Both the position numbers and the translations under genes were made by a program. Below are positions 1 to 8,923 of a stretch of 34,310 nt of DNA, one piece after another. The stretch is from Bradyrhizobium sp. ORS 375 (GTDB lineage Bacteria > Pseudomonadota > Alphaproteobacteria > Rhizobiales > Xanthobacteraceae): contig NZ_CAFI01000097.1 of assembly GCF_000239775.1 (NCBI RefSeq), positions 1 to 34,310 on the forward strand, given 5' to 3'. Within the stretch, counting starts at the first letter, position 1. Every line of letters starts with the position of its first letter. The notes under the pieces were generated by a model. The model ran no database searches, was not told where the DNA came from, and saw only the letters and a program-made list of their open reading frames with translations.

Positions 1-576
1 GTGTCGCTGCGGGCGCCGGCTGCGGGCGTCGTCACCGAAGTCCGCACCATCGCCGGGGCACCCGCTTCGCCGCAGGCGGGACCGATGTTCCGCATCGCCG
101 TCAACAACGAGCTGGAGCTCGATGCCGAGGTTCCGAGCATTCATCTGCTGAAGCTCAGCACCGGCGCGCCGGTGCGCATCACCCGCGACAACCTCCCTGA
201 CATCGTCGGCCGCGTGCGCGTGGTGTCGCCGCAGGTCGACCGGACCACGCAACTCGGCCATGTCCGGATCGCGCTGACCAGCAATCCCTCGCTCAAGCCC
301 GGCATGTTCGCGCGCGCCAACATCGATGCGCGGCGCAGCTGCGGCGTGGCGGTTCCCAACACGGCGATCGATCATCTCACCATCCAGGTCGTGAAGGGCG
401 ATGTCGTCGAGACGCGCAGGGTCCGGGTCGGGCTGGTGTCCGACACATCGACCGAAATTCTCGAAGGTCTGACCGAGGGCGAGATCGTGGTGGCCGACGC
501 CGGCAGCTCGCTGCATGACGGCGACCAGATCAAGACCATGTTTGCCGAAGACATCGATCGCACGCGGGTACGCTGA
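1..576 (+). CDS. RND efflux periplasmic adaptor (membrane fusion protein), 3' part only
   Basis: This is the C-terminal 191 residues of a membrane fusion protein that bridges an inner-membrane RND pump to an outer-membrane channel. The frame is open to the window edge, so the GTG at base 1 is probably an internal codon and not the start. What remains starts in the lipoyl/barrel-sandwich part (SLRAPAAGVVTEV), continues through the beta-barrel (LKPGMFARANI, typical of HlyD/AcrA-type adaptors) and ends in the membrane-proximal domain (VVETRRVRVGL, LTEGEIVVADAG). The TGA stop overlaps the ATG of the permease by one base, so the two are translationally coupled. The exported substrate cannot be inferred. 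Confidence 0.9.
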   Translation: MSLRAPAAGVVTEVRTIAGAPASPQAGPMFRIAVNNELELDAEVPSIHLLKLSTGAPVRITRDNLPDIVGRVRVVSPQVDRTTQLGHVRIALTSNPSLKPGMFARANIDARRSCGVAVPNTAIDHLTIQVVKGDVVETRRVRVGLVSDTSTEILEGLTEGEIVVADAGSSLHDGDQIKTMFAEDIDRTRVR

Positions 577-3500
577 TGGCACTGAATATCTCGGCATGGT
601 CGATCCGGAACCCGCTGCCCTCGATTCTCTTCTCGATCATCCTGCTGGTCCTGGGATGGATGAGCTTCACCAAGCTCGCCGTGACGCGGCTGCCGAACGC
701 CGACATTCCGGTGATCTCGGTGGCCGTGGCGCAATTCGGCGCCGCGCCGTCGGAGCTTGAATCGCAGGTCACCAAGATCATCGAGGATGGCGTCTCCGGC
801 GTCGAAGGCGCGCGCCACATCCAGTCGCTGATCACCGACGGCCTGTCGGTCACCACCATCACCTTCGCGCTGGAGACCAACACCGACCGCGCCATCAACG
901 ACGTCAAGGACGCTGTGACGCGGGTCCGCTCCGACCTGCCGCAGAACGTCACCGAGCCCCTGATCTCGCGCGTCGACAAGATCGGCCTGCCGATCGTCAC
1001 CTACGCCGCGATCTCGCCGGGCAAGACGCCGGAGCAGCTGTCGTTCTTCGTCGACGACGTCGTGAAGCGCGAGCTGCAGGGCGTGCGCGGCGTCAGCCAG
1101 GTCGAGCGCATCGGCGGTGTCGAGCGCGAGATCCTGGTGTCGCTCGATCCCGACCGGCTGCAGGCGATGGGCCTTACCGCCGTCAATGTCAGCCAGAGCC
1201 TGCGCGGCACCAATGTCGACGTCGCCGGCGGGCGCGCCGAGATCGGCAAGAACGACCAGGCGATCCGCACGCTCGCCGGCGCCAAGACGCTCAACGAGCT
1301 GTCCAACACCATGATCCCGCTGTTCGGCGGCGGCGAGGTCCGGCTCGCCGATCTCGGCACGGTCACCGACACTATCGCCGACCGCCGCACCTTCGCCCGC
1401 TTCAACGGCGAGCCGGTGGTGGCGCTCGGCATCAAGCGCGCCAAGGGCGCCAGCGACGTGGTCGTCGCCGAGGCCGTGCAGAAGCGCATCGACCAGGTCA
1501 AGGCCGCGCATCCCGATGTCGAGCTGAAGCTGATCGACACCTCGGTCGAGTTCACCAAGGGCAACTACGAGGCGGCGATCTCGACCCTGTTCGAGGGCGC
1601 GATCCTCGCCGTCATCATCGTGCTCTTGTTCCTGCGTGACCTCAGGGCGACGATCATCGCCGCGATCTCGCTGCCGCTATCGATCTTCCCGGCGTTCTGG
1701 GCGATGGACATCCTCGGCTTCTCGCTGAACATGGTGTCGTTCCTGGCGATCACGCTGTCGACCGGCATTCTCGTCGACGACGCCATCGTCGAGATCGAGA
1801 ACATCGTGCGTCACATGCGGATGGGCAAATCGCCCTATCGCGCGGCGCTGGACGCCGCCGACGAGATCGGTCTCGCCGTCATCGCGATCAGCCTGACCAT
1901 CATCGCGATCTTCGCCCCCGCCAGCTTCATGTCCGGCATCGCCGGCCAGTTCTTCAAGCAGTTCGGCATCACCGTCTCGGTGCAGGTGTTCTTCTCGCTG
2001 CTGGCGGCGCGCTTCGTCACGCCGATGCTGGCGGCCTATTTCCTCAAGCATCACGACCACGACGATCCGCCGCCGGGCTTCATCCTGCGCGCCTATCAGC
2101 GCATCGTGACCTGGTCGGTGCGGCACTATTACGTCACGATCCTGCTCGGTGTCGGCATCTTCGCGGGCTCGATCTGGAGCACCACGCTGCTGTCGAAGGG
2201 CTTCCTGCCGGCGCAGGACGCCGCGCGCTCGCTGCTGGCGATCGAGCTGCCGCCCGGCGCCCAGCTCGCCTACACCGAGAAGGTCACCGAGGACATCGTG
2301 GCGCGACTGCGCAAGCGGCCCGAGGTGCGCAGCGTGTTCGTCGATGGCGGCCGGCTGCAGGGCGCGATGGAGGTGCGCCGCGCCGGCATGATCGTCAACT
2401 ACACGCCGAAGACCGAGCGCAAGATCACCCAGAAGGAGCTCGAGCTCGCGATCACCAAGGATCTCGAGACCATCCCGGATATCCGCTTCTGGTTCACCGA
2501 CGAGAACGGCCTGCGCCCGATCAAGCTGGTGCTGACCGGCTCCGATCCCAAGCTGGTCGACAATGTCGCGAGCGAGCTCGCCTCGCAGATGAAGCGCATC
2601 TCGATCATCTCCAACGTCGTGTCCGACACCTCGCTCGACCGGCCGGAATTGCGCGTGCAGCCGCGCGCCGACCTCGCCGCGCGGCTCGGCGTCTCCACCG
2701 AAAGCCTGTCGCAGACGATCCGCGTCGCCACCATCGGCGACGTCGGGCCGGCGCTCGCCAAATACGACGTCGGCGGCCGCCTGGTGCCGATCCGGGTGCA
2801 GCTCGAGGATTCCGCGCGCAGCGACGTGAAGACGCTCGAGCAGCTGCGCGTGCCGCTCGGCCAATATGGCGAGAAGGGCGGCGTGCCGCTGGCTGTCGTC
2901 GCCGACATCAAGCTCGACCAGGGCCCGACCAGCATCAGCCGTTACGATCGCGGCCGCCAAGCCACGGTCTCGGCCGACCTCGTCGGCCTCGCAGCGCTCG
3001 GCGATGCGACCAAGCTGATCGACGAGCTGCCGGTGCGGAAGACCATGCCGGCGAGCGTCAAGCTGATCCCGTCTGACGATGCCGAGAGCCTGAACGAGCT
3101 GGCGTCCGGCTTCATCACGGCGATCACCGCCGGCCTGATGATCGTCTACGCGGTGCTGGTGCTGCTGTTCGGAACCTTCCTGCAGCCGATCACGATCCTG
3201 TTCTCGCTGCCACTGTCGATCGGCGGCGCCATCGGCGCGCTGATGCTGACCGGCAAGCAGCTCACGATCCCCGTCTATATCGGCATGATGATGCTGATGG
3301 GCATCGTGACCAAGAACGCGATCATGCTGGTCGAGTTCGCGGTCGAGGCGATCCACGCGGGCATCCGGCGCGACGAGGCGATCATCGATGCCGGCATGAA
3401 GCGGGCGCGTCCGATCGTGATGACCACGATCGCGATGGTCGCCGGCATGATGCCGAGCGCGCTCGCGGTCGGCGCGGGCGGCGAGTTCCGCTCGCCGATG

Positions 3501-3722
3501 GCGCTCGCCGTGATCGGCGGCCTGGTGTTCTCGACCGTGCTGTCGCTGCTGTTTGTGCCGGCGATGTTCCTGGTGATGGACGACCTCGGCGCGCTGTTCG
3601 CCAAGCTCGGCCGCAAGCTGATCGTGTCCGACGGCGCGGACGAGGAGCATGCGGCTCCTGAAGCCGATGCGTCGCACGCGCAGAAGCCGCCGCCGTCGGT
3701 GATCTCCCCGGCCGCGGAGTAA
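576..3722 (+). CDS. RND multidrug efflux permease (AcrB/HAE1-like)
   Basis: Complete 1048-residue inner-membrane proton-driven pump of the AcrB/MexB type, the usual length for the family. It has one N-terminal helix (about residues 13-30), a large periplasmic loop, a helix cluster at about 335-500, a second large loop and a C-terminal helix cluster at about 850-1010. The proton-relay residues are visible: the Asp pair D401-D402 in TM4 (GILVDDAIVEIENI) and K913 in TM10 (GIVTKNAIMLVEFA). The start overlaps the adaptor stop by one base. No outer-membrane channel gene follows; the next gene converges only 12 bp downstream. The substrate is unknown, and an HAE-1 multidrug role is the family default, not proven. 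Confidence 0.95.
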   Translation: MALNISAWSIRNPLPSILFSIILLVLGWMSFTKLAVTRLPNADIPVISVAVAQFGAAPSELESQVTKIIEDGVSGVEGARHIQSLITDGLSVTTITFALETNTDRAINDVKDAVTRVRSDLPQNVTEPLISRVDKIGLPIVTYAAISPGKTPEQLSFFVDDVVKRELQGVRGVSQVERIGGVEREILVSLDPDRLQAMGLTAVNVSQSLRGTNVDVAGGRAEIGKNDQAIRTLAGAKTLNELSNTMIPLFGGGEVRLADLGTVTDTIADRRTFARFNGEPVVALGIKRAKGASDVVVAEAVQKRIDQVKAAHPDVELKLIDTSVEFTKGNYEAAISTLFEGAILAVIIVLLFLRDLRATIIAAISLPLSIFPAFWAMDILGFSLNMVSFLAITLSTGILVDDAIVEIENIVRHMRMGKSPYRAALDAADEIGLAVIAISLTIIAIFAPASFMSGIAGQFFKQFGITVSVQVFFSLLAARFVTPMLAAYFLKHHDHDDPPPGFILRAYQRIVTWSVRHYYVTILLGVGIFAGSIWSTTLLSKGFLPAQDAARSLLAIELPPGAQLAYTEKVTEDIVARLRKRPEVRSVFVDGGRLQGAMEVRRAGMIVNYTPKTERKITQKELELAITKDLETIPDIRFWFTDENGLRPIKLVLTGSDPKLVDNVASELASQMKRISIISNVVSDTSLDRPELRVQPRADLAARLGVSTESLSQTIRVATIGDVGPALAKYDVGGRLVPIRVQLEDSARSDVKTLEQLRVPLGQYGEKGGVPLAVVADIKLDQGPTSISRYDRGRQATVSADLVGLAALGDATKLIDELPVRKTMPASVKLIPSDDAESLNELASGFITAITAGLMIVYAVLVLLFGTFLQPITILFSLPLSIGGAIGALMLTGKQLTIPVYIGMMMLMGIVTKNAIMLVEFAVEAIHAGIRRDEAIIDAGMKRARPIVMTTIAMVAGMMPSALAVGAGGEFRSPMALAVIGGLVFSTVLSLLFVPAMFLVMDDLGALFAKLGRKLIVSDGADEEHAAPEADASHAQKPPPSVISPAAE

Positions 3723-3734
3723 GGCAGCGGAAAA

Positions 3735-5369
3735 TCAGTTTACGGTCGAAAGTGTTCGCCGCCGCGCGCTCACATCTTCAGCGATCCCTGGCGGTGACGC
3801 GACCGGATGATCGGCCTGTGGCGGCACGATCAGGGCGACGAAACCCTGGCTGGCGCCCTGCCAGCCGAACAGGTTGGTCCGGAGCGTGAAGCTGGCGCGC
3901 ACCGACGTCCTCGCCTGCGCCGCGGCGGCCTGCATTCCGTTGATGCACGAGACATCGGCATCGTAGCACAGCGCCGCCCAGCCCCGGCTCGTCACCGCCT
4001 CGGCGGGCGCCCGCAGCTCGTTCGGATGCACCAGGCTCATCTCATAACGCGGATGGCCGCGGCCGTAGAACGCCGCGGCAAAGGCCAGGCCGTCGTCGCC
4101 ACCGACCGCCGGAAGCGGGCCGTTCGCGGCCGTCCGCCACAGGCGATCGAGCTCGGCCACCGCCGGCTCATAGAAATTGCGGCCCTCGCTGAGCGGCACG
4201 TAGTTGCGGTACATGGCATGAAGCGGCGCCACGACCAGGGCCGCGAAGGCCGCGACGGCGATTGCGATGGCGGCGAGATTGATCGTCAGCTCGCGCGGCG
4301 CGTGGTAGGTGGCGCCGCAGACGATGACGATGACGAACAGGAACACGCCTTGCAGGCCCCACAGCGGCGGCATGTCGGTGCCGAACATCGCGGAGATCAA
4401 GGCCGGCAGCGCCACCGTGCCGATGCTGATCATCGCCAGTAGCCGAAGCCCGGAGTCCAGGCTGAGCGCATCGTTGAGCACGCGGGCAGGGCGCGGCCGC
4501 GTCATCGCCAGCCAGATCAGGCCGGGAATGCCGGCGATGCCGGCCATCGCGAGCGCGAAGCCGCCGCCCTCGATCAGCGCGGCGGCGCCGCTCTTGCCGA
4601 CGTGATGGTTGATCGCATGCGAGAACGGCTGCGCGCCGGTGGTGGCGAGCCAGTAGAGATGCGGCGCGAGCGCGACCAGCCCGGCCAGCGCCGATATCCA
4701 CGGCGCCGCCGACGTGAAATACACTCGCCGGTCACGGTGGCACAGCGCGGCGATGGCAAAGCTCGCGATCAGGAAGATCGAATAATACTTGCCGAGCATG
4801 GCCAGCGCGGCGGTCAGGCCGGCCGCGACCGCCCACTGAAAGCGGCGCGTCTCGAACGAGCGCAGGAAGCACCAGGTGGCGAGCGGCCAGCTCGACAGCA
4901 GCACGGCATTGGCGTTGAAGCGCTGCGCGTGGAACTGGTAGATCGGCAACAGCATCAGCAGCAGCAGTACGATCGCGCGCTTGTCGCCGCGGGCGAAGCG
5001 CCGCGTGATCAGGTCGACGGCCCACAATCCGACCGCCGCGTTGGTGAGCGCCAGCAGGTTGAACGACCAGTTCGTCAGCGGAAACAGGGTGGTCCAGGCC
5101 CGCGCGGCCCAGCCCATCAGGGGCGGATGCTTGGTCGAGCCCCAGGCGAAGCTGCGCCCCAGCGACCAGGTCTCGATCACGTCCTGGTGCAGGTCGCCTG
5201 CCAGATAGGCAATGGAGAAATACGCCATCCAGACCGCCACGAATCCCGTGATCAGCACCGGAACGGCCCAGCCGTCCTCGACGGCGTCGATCCATATCGC
5301 GAGGGCTCTGCGCCAGCGACCAACCCCGTCGTTGGTCTCGATCACGATCGCCGGCAACGCAAGACTCAT
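3735..5369 (-). CDS. Glycosyltransferase family 39 (ArnT/PMT-like) integral membrane protein
   Basis: A polytopic membrane protein of about 544 residues, related to dolichyl/undecaprenyl-phosphate-sugar glycosyltransferases (PMT_2/ArnT-like). These move a sugar from a lipid carrier onto an acceptor on the periplasmic face. The first periplasmic loop carries the acidic family signature (AGDLHQDVIETWSLGRS), followed by TKHPPLMGWAARAW and about ten hydrophobic helices. The hydrophilic C-terminal part has several cysteines. I chose the ATG at 5369. A TTG three codons upstream (5378) is also in frame, and neither has a strong Shine-Dalgarno sequence. It converges with the RND permease. Donor and acceptor are unknown; lipid A or another envelope glycan is a guess. 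Confidence 0.85.
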   Translation of the reverse strand: MSLALPAIVIETNDGVGRWRRALAIWIDAVEDGWAVPVLITGFVAVWMAYFSIAYLAGDLHQDVIETWSLGRSFAWGSTKHPPLMGWAARAWTTLFPLTNWSFNLLALTNAAVGLWAVDLITRRFARGDKRAIVLLLLMLLPIYQFHAQRFNANAVLLSSWPLATWCFLRSFETRRFQWAVAAGLTAALAMLGKYYSIFLIASFAIAALCHRDRRVYFTSAAPWISALAGLVALAPHLYWLATTGAQPFSHAINHHVGKSGAAALIEGGGFALAMAGIAGIPGLIWLAMTRPRPARVLNDALSLDSGLRLLAMISIGTVALPALISAMFGTDMPPLWGLQGVFLFVIVIVCGATYHAPRELTINLAAIAIAVAAFAALVVAPLHAMYRNYVPLSEGRNFYEPAVAELDRLWRTAANGPLPAVGGDDGLAFAAAFYGRGHPRYEMSLVHPNELRAPAEAVTSRGWAALCYDADVSCINGMQAAAAQARTSVRASFTLRTNLFGWQGASQGFVALIVPPQADHPVASPPGIAEDVSARRRTLSTVN

Positions 5370-5625
5370 GAGTTCCAACCACTTTCATCTGGCGCGGTCG
5401 AGCTCGCTCCCGCATGCTATCGCGTGCGGGCGGAACTCAACGCCGCCGGATTGACCCCGGTTAGAACTGTTAAAAAGGGTTCATGTCGCAAATTGTGAGC
5501 GGTGGTGGCCCAATTGCGATCATGTTTGGCCGAGCCTGATACCTAACGATGCACTGCGAATCGTTCGCGCCATCGGCCGGACCAGGATCGGACACATTCG
5601 GCCGCGTGCCGCACGTGCGCGCCGG

Positions 5626-6300
5626 CTATTCGTTGCGCGCGATCGTGTTGAGCCGGGTGAGGTCGTGCAGCAGGATGCGGCCGCGCTGCAGGTCGAGGAT
5701 CTTGTCCTTGCGCCAGGCCTGGAGCTGGCGGTTGACGCTCTCGCGCGCGGCGCCGACGAACACGCCGAGCTGCTCCTGCGAGATGTGCACCTCGGAGCCG
5801 AAATCCTCCGCCAGCGCGCACAGCCGCCGCGCCAGCCGGATCGGCAGCGGCTGCAGCACCGATTCCTCCATCCGCTCGCTCTGCCAGCGGATGCGCTGGC
5901 ACAACAGCTGGATGATCTTGATCGCGACCTTGGGCTCGCGCTCCAGGAAGCTGAGGAAGTCCTCGCGCCGGAGCACGAACAGCTCGGTGACCTCGCCCGC
6001 CGTGGCGTCGGCGGTGCGCTCCTGGCCGTCGAGCACGGCGACCTCACCGAACAGATCGCCGGGTCCCATGAAGTTGAGCGTCAGCCGCGAGCCGTCGGTG
6101 GCGCCGGTCTCGATGCGGATCTGGCCGCGGCGGACGCCGAACAGCGCATTGCCGGGGTCACCCTTCTGGAACAAGACCTCGCCAGCCGACAGATGCTGGG
6201 TATGGCACAGGTTCGAGATGCGCTGCAGCTCGTCGGAGCCGAGATCAGCGAACATCGGGTTCATCTTCAGAATGACCGCAAATTCGGCCTGCTTGCTCAT
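5626..6300 (-). CDS. Crp/Fnr-family regulator with cAMP-cassette and CRP-like recognition helix
   Basis: A 224-residue dimeric transcription factor: cyclic-nucleotide beta-roll (about 10-120), dimer helix (about 122-150) and winged helix (about 165-220). The phosphate-binding cassette is intact (F84-GEVAVLDGQERTADA), with Glu86, Arg95 and Thr96 at the positions where E. coli CRP has Glu72, Arg82 and Ser83. The recognition helix reads R186-E-S-V-N-R191, keeping the Arg/Glu/Arg that read TGTGA. There is no N-terminal Fnr-type cysteine cluster. The ATG at 6300 is preceded by GAAGG; a GTG immediately before it (6303) is less well spaced. It is divergent from the AsmA-like gene. cAMP binding is inferred from the residues, not shown. 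Confidence 0.9.
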   Translation of the reverse strand: MSKQAEFAVILKMNPMFADLGSDELQRISNLCHTQHLSAGEVLFQKGDPGNALFGVRRGQIRIETGATDGSRLTLNFMGPGDLFGEVAVLDGQERTADATAGEVTELFVLRREDFLSFLEREPKVAIKIIQLLCQRIRWQSERMEESVLQPLPIRLARRLCALAEDFGSEVHISQEQLGVFVGAARESVNRQLQAWRKDKILDLQRGRILLHDLTRLNTIARNE

Positions 6301-6359
6301 CACTATACCTTCGGCGGTGGTTTCAAGGCCTCGAGTTACAGAATCCGCGCTGGCGGAAG

Positions 6360-6375
6360 TGTGTCACAAGTCACA
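6360..6375. promoter_or_regulatory. Candidate CRP-type binding site (TGTGT-N6-TCACA)
   Basis: TGTGTCACAAGTCACA lies in the divergent region, 60 bp upstream of the crp-like start and about 140 bp upstream of the asmA-like start. It matches the CRP consensus TGTGA-N6-TCACA in nine of ten conserved bases. The adjacent regulator keeps the residues that read this half-site, so autoregulation or control of the asmA-like gene is plausible. Binding is inferred. Confidence 0.5.
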
Positions 6376-6514
6376 TAACGGCGCATGGGCTTACGACTAC
6401 GTTGGTCGCTCCCAGGGCGATCTTCGTTCCGGGAAAAATTCAGATTGAACCGGGTCGGCGTTGCCGCATGCTAACCCGTGGAGACCGCTCGCCCGCAGCG
6501 CTTGGGACATCGAT

Positions 6515-8659
6515 ATGAAAGCATTGAAGATCGCAGGCGGCCTGCTTGGCGCCGTCATCGTCGTGCTCGCGCTTGCGCTCGCCTTCGGGCTTCCGGCGAG
6601 CTTCCTGACGGTCGCCATCCAGGACCGCGTCGAGCGCGACACCGGCTATCGCCTGAGCATCGCGGGCTCCGCCAGCGTCAGCCTGTGGCCGTCGCTGCAC
6701 GTGACGCTGACCGACATCACCCTGCAGGATCCCAAGGACCGCGACGGCAACAATCGGCTGACGCTCGCCAGGCTGCAGGCCGACATGGCGCTGTCCAGCC
6801 TGTGGTCCGGCCGGCCCGATGTCAGCGAGATCAGCATCGACAAGCCCACGCTGTATCTGCCGCTGCTGCGCGAACGGCTGCGCGACAATGCGCCGCGCAA
6901 CCGCTCCGCGGCGAAGCCGGACGCCACGCCCGCGGTTCGGATCTCGCGCGTCACCGTCAAGGACGGCGCCGTGATTCTCTCCAACCCGCGCGACCGCGTC
7001 GAAAACCGTCTCGACGGCATCGGCGCGACAGCCTCGCTCAGCGACGACAAGATCAAGATCACCGGCTCCGCCCGCGCCGGCGATCGTCCCGTCACCTTCG
7101 AGATCAACTCGGCCGCGCCGGCAATGCCGGTCGATCGGCAGACGCTGCCGGTGGACTTCAGGTTCGGGATGGAAAGCGCCTTCCGCGGCGCGCTGGCGGG
7201 ACGCGCCGATGTCAGGCTCAATGGCTCGCTGATCATGATCAATGGCCTCAGCGGCACGCTGGGCGATGGCGATTTCAACGGCTGGGCCTCGGTCGACCTC
7301 GCGAGCAAGCCCCTGGTGAAGGTCGACCTCGACGTGCGCCGCCTCGACATCCCGGACCCCGCCGGGCCGGCCTCGTCCCGCGCCGCGGGTTGGAGCACCG
7401 CAGCCATCGACCTGCGCGGCCTGAACTATGTCGATGCCCGCCTCAAACTGTCGGCGACCGATATCGGCGTCTCCGGCGCGCGCCTCGGCCCGTTGGACCT
7501 CGAGGCCTCGCTGGCTGGCGGCCTGCTCAAGGCCACCGTCACCAATCTCGGCGTCTACAACGGGCAGGCCACCGGCGAGGTCGTGGTCGACGCCTCCACC
7601 GGCAATCCGGCCTACGCGATGCATTGCGACCTCACCGGCGTCCGGGCGCTGCCGCTGCTCTCGAACCTCGCAGGCTTCGACCGGCTCGATGCGCGGATGC
7701 AGGGCAAGCTGGCGCTGCGCTCCAGCGGCGCCAGCCAGCAGGCGATCATGAGCAATCTGAGCGGCTCGGCGTTCCTGCTGTTCCAGGACGGCGTGATCCG
7801 CGGCATCAACGTCGCGCAGATGATCCGCTCGCTGACCACCAATCCGCTGTCGGGCTGGCAGGATTCGAAGGAGCTGACCACCGATCTCACCCAGCTCTCG
7901 GCCTCGTTCCAGATCGAGCGCGGCCAGGCCGCCACGGCCGACCTCAATCTGGTCGGGCCGCTGGTGAAGGTCACCGGCGGCGGCACGATCGATCTCGGCA
8001 ACCGCGCGCTGGCGATGCGGGTCGAGCCGAAGCTGGTGCTGACCACCGAAGGGCAGGGCCGCACCTCCGATCCGGTCGGCCTCGGCATCCCCGTCGTGAT
8101 CGACGGGCCCTGGAGCCAGCCGCGCTTCTATCCCGACATGGCCGGCATCCTCGACAATCCCGAGGGCGCCTATGCCAAGCTCAAGCAGATGGGCCAGGGC
8201 CTGTTCGGCAAGGACGGCACCGGGCTCAACAACCTGATCAACGGCATCGGTGGCCTGATCGGCAATGCCGCGCCGGGCGCGGGGGGCGCCCCGAACGCGG
8301 CGCCCTCGACCGGTCAGCCGAATGCGCAGGCGCCGGCCGCCGGCCAATCCGATCTGCTCGGCGGCCAGCTCGGCGCCACCATCGGCAATCTGATCCAGCA
8401 GGGCCTGCAGCAGGCCGCCCCGCCGCAGCCCGCCCCGCCACAGCCTAGGAGCCGCGGCCGCACCGTGGTGCCACCCGGCGGCGCCGTGCCACTGCTGCAA
8501 GCGCCGCAGGCCAGTCAAGCGCCGCAGGCCGATCCGGCCGCACCTTCGGCGGAGAACGGCCAGGCGCCGACGGCGGCGACCCCGGTCGAGCCGGGCGACG
8601 AGACCGTGCAGGACAGCCAGCCCATGAACGATGTTCTGAAGCGTATCTTCAACAGGTAG
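6515..8659 (+). CDS. AsmA-family envelope protein
   Basis: A 714-residue protein with one N-terminal membrane anchor (about residues 4-26, LKIAGGLLGAVIVVLALALA) followed by the AsmA pattern: DTGYRLSIAGSASVSLWPSL, a series of beta-rich repeats, and a C-terminal AsmA region (LSGSAFLLFQDGVIRGIN, GGGTIDLGNRALAMR). AsmA/TamB-like proteins act in the periplasm in outer-membrane or phospholipid homeostasis; the precise role here is unknown. About the last 115 residues are low-complexity Pro/Ala/Gln/Gly-rich and probably disordered. The start is the ATG that puts the anchor at the extreme N terminus. An in-frame ATG 18 codons upstream would add a polar extension and lacks a clear ribosome site. Confidence 0.88.
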   Translation: MKALKIAGGLLGAVIVVLALALAFGLPASFLTVAIQDRVERDTGYRLSIAGSASVSLWPSLHVTLTDITLQDPKDRDGNNRLTLARLQADMALSSLWSGRPDVSEISIDKPTLYLPLLRERLRDNAPRNRSAAKPDATPAVRISRVTVKDGAVILSNPRDRVENRLDGIGATASLSDDKIKITGSARAGDRPVTFEINSAAPAMPVDRQTLPVDFRFGMESAFRGALAGRADVRLNGSLIMINGLSGTLGDGDFNGWASVDLASKPLVKVDLDVRRLDIPDPAGPASSRAAGWSTAAIDLRGLNYVDARLKLSATDIGVSGARLGPLDLEASLAGGLLKATVTNLGVYNGQATGEVVVDASTGNPAYAMHCDLTGVRALPLLSNLAGFDRLDARMQGKLALRSSGASQQAIMSNLSGSAFLLFQDGVIRGINVAQMIRSLTTNPLSGWQDSKELTTDLTQLSASFQIERGQAATADLNLVGPLVKVTGGGTIDLGNRALAMRVEPKLVLTTEGQGRTSDPVGLGIPVVIDGPWSQPRFYPDMAGILDNPEGAYAKLKQMGQGLFGKDGTGLNNLINGIGGLIGNAAPGAGGAPNAAPSTGQPNAQAPAAGQSDLLGGQLGATIGNLIQQGLQQAAPPQPAPPQPRSRGRTVVPPGGAVPLLQAPQASQAPQADPAAPSAENGQAPTAATPVEPGDETVQDSQPMNDVLKRIFNR

Positions 8660-8923
8660 ACTAGGGTCTGGAATTTGGAGGCATCTGCGGCGTTCTCCGT
8701 CGATGGCGGAGGCTGTGGACGACCGTTGCCGCGAACATCGGTTGGGTGGAAGCCGAACCCGGGTTTGCAGCCGCCGCCGGCACGTTTTGTGCTAAACCGG
8801 GCCCGGCGGCAGGCAGCTTGGCAGGCGAGCAGTCCCGTCGCCGAGGTGCCGCTGCCCTGGCAAAGGTGGCGGACGCGCCCGTCCGAGGTTCGACCTCGGT
8901 GTTGATGCGCGTGAGGGGTCGGT

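Noticed and set aside
1677-3677. A 666-codon minus-strand frame opposite the RND permease
   Set aside because: The composition (very high Arg, His, Asp, Gln) is a shadow of the permease codons; no motif or ribosome site.
6385-6435. GGAAC on the minus strand upstream of the crp-like gene, considered as an EcfG promoter
   Set aside because: No CGTT or GTT lies 16-17 bases downstream; the nearest CGT is at the wrong distance and is followed by A.
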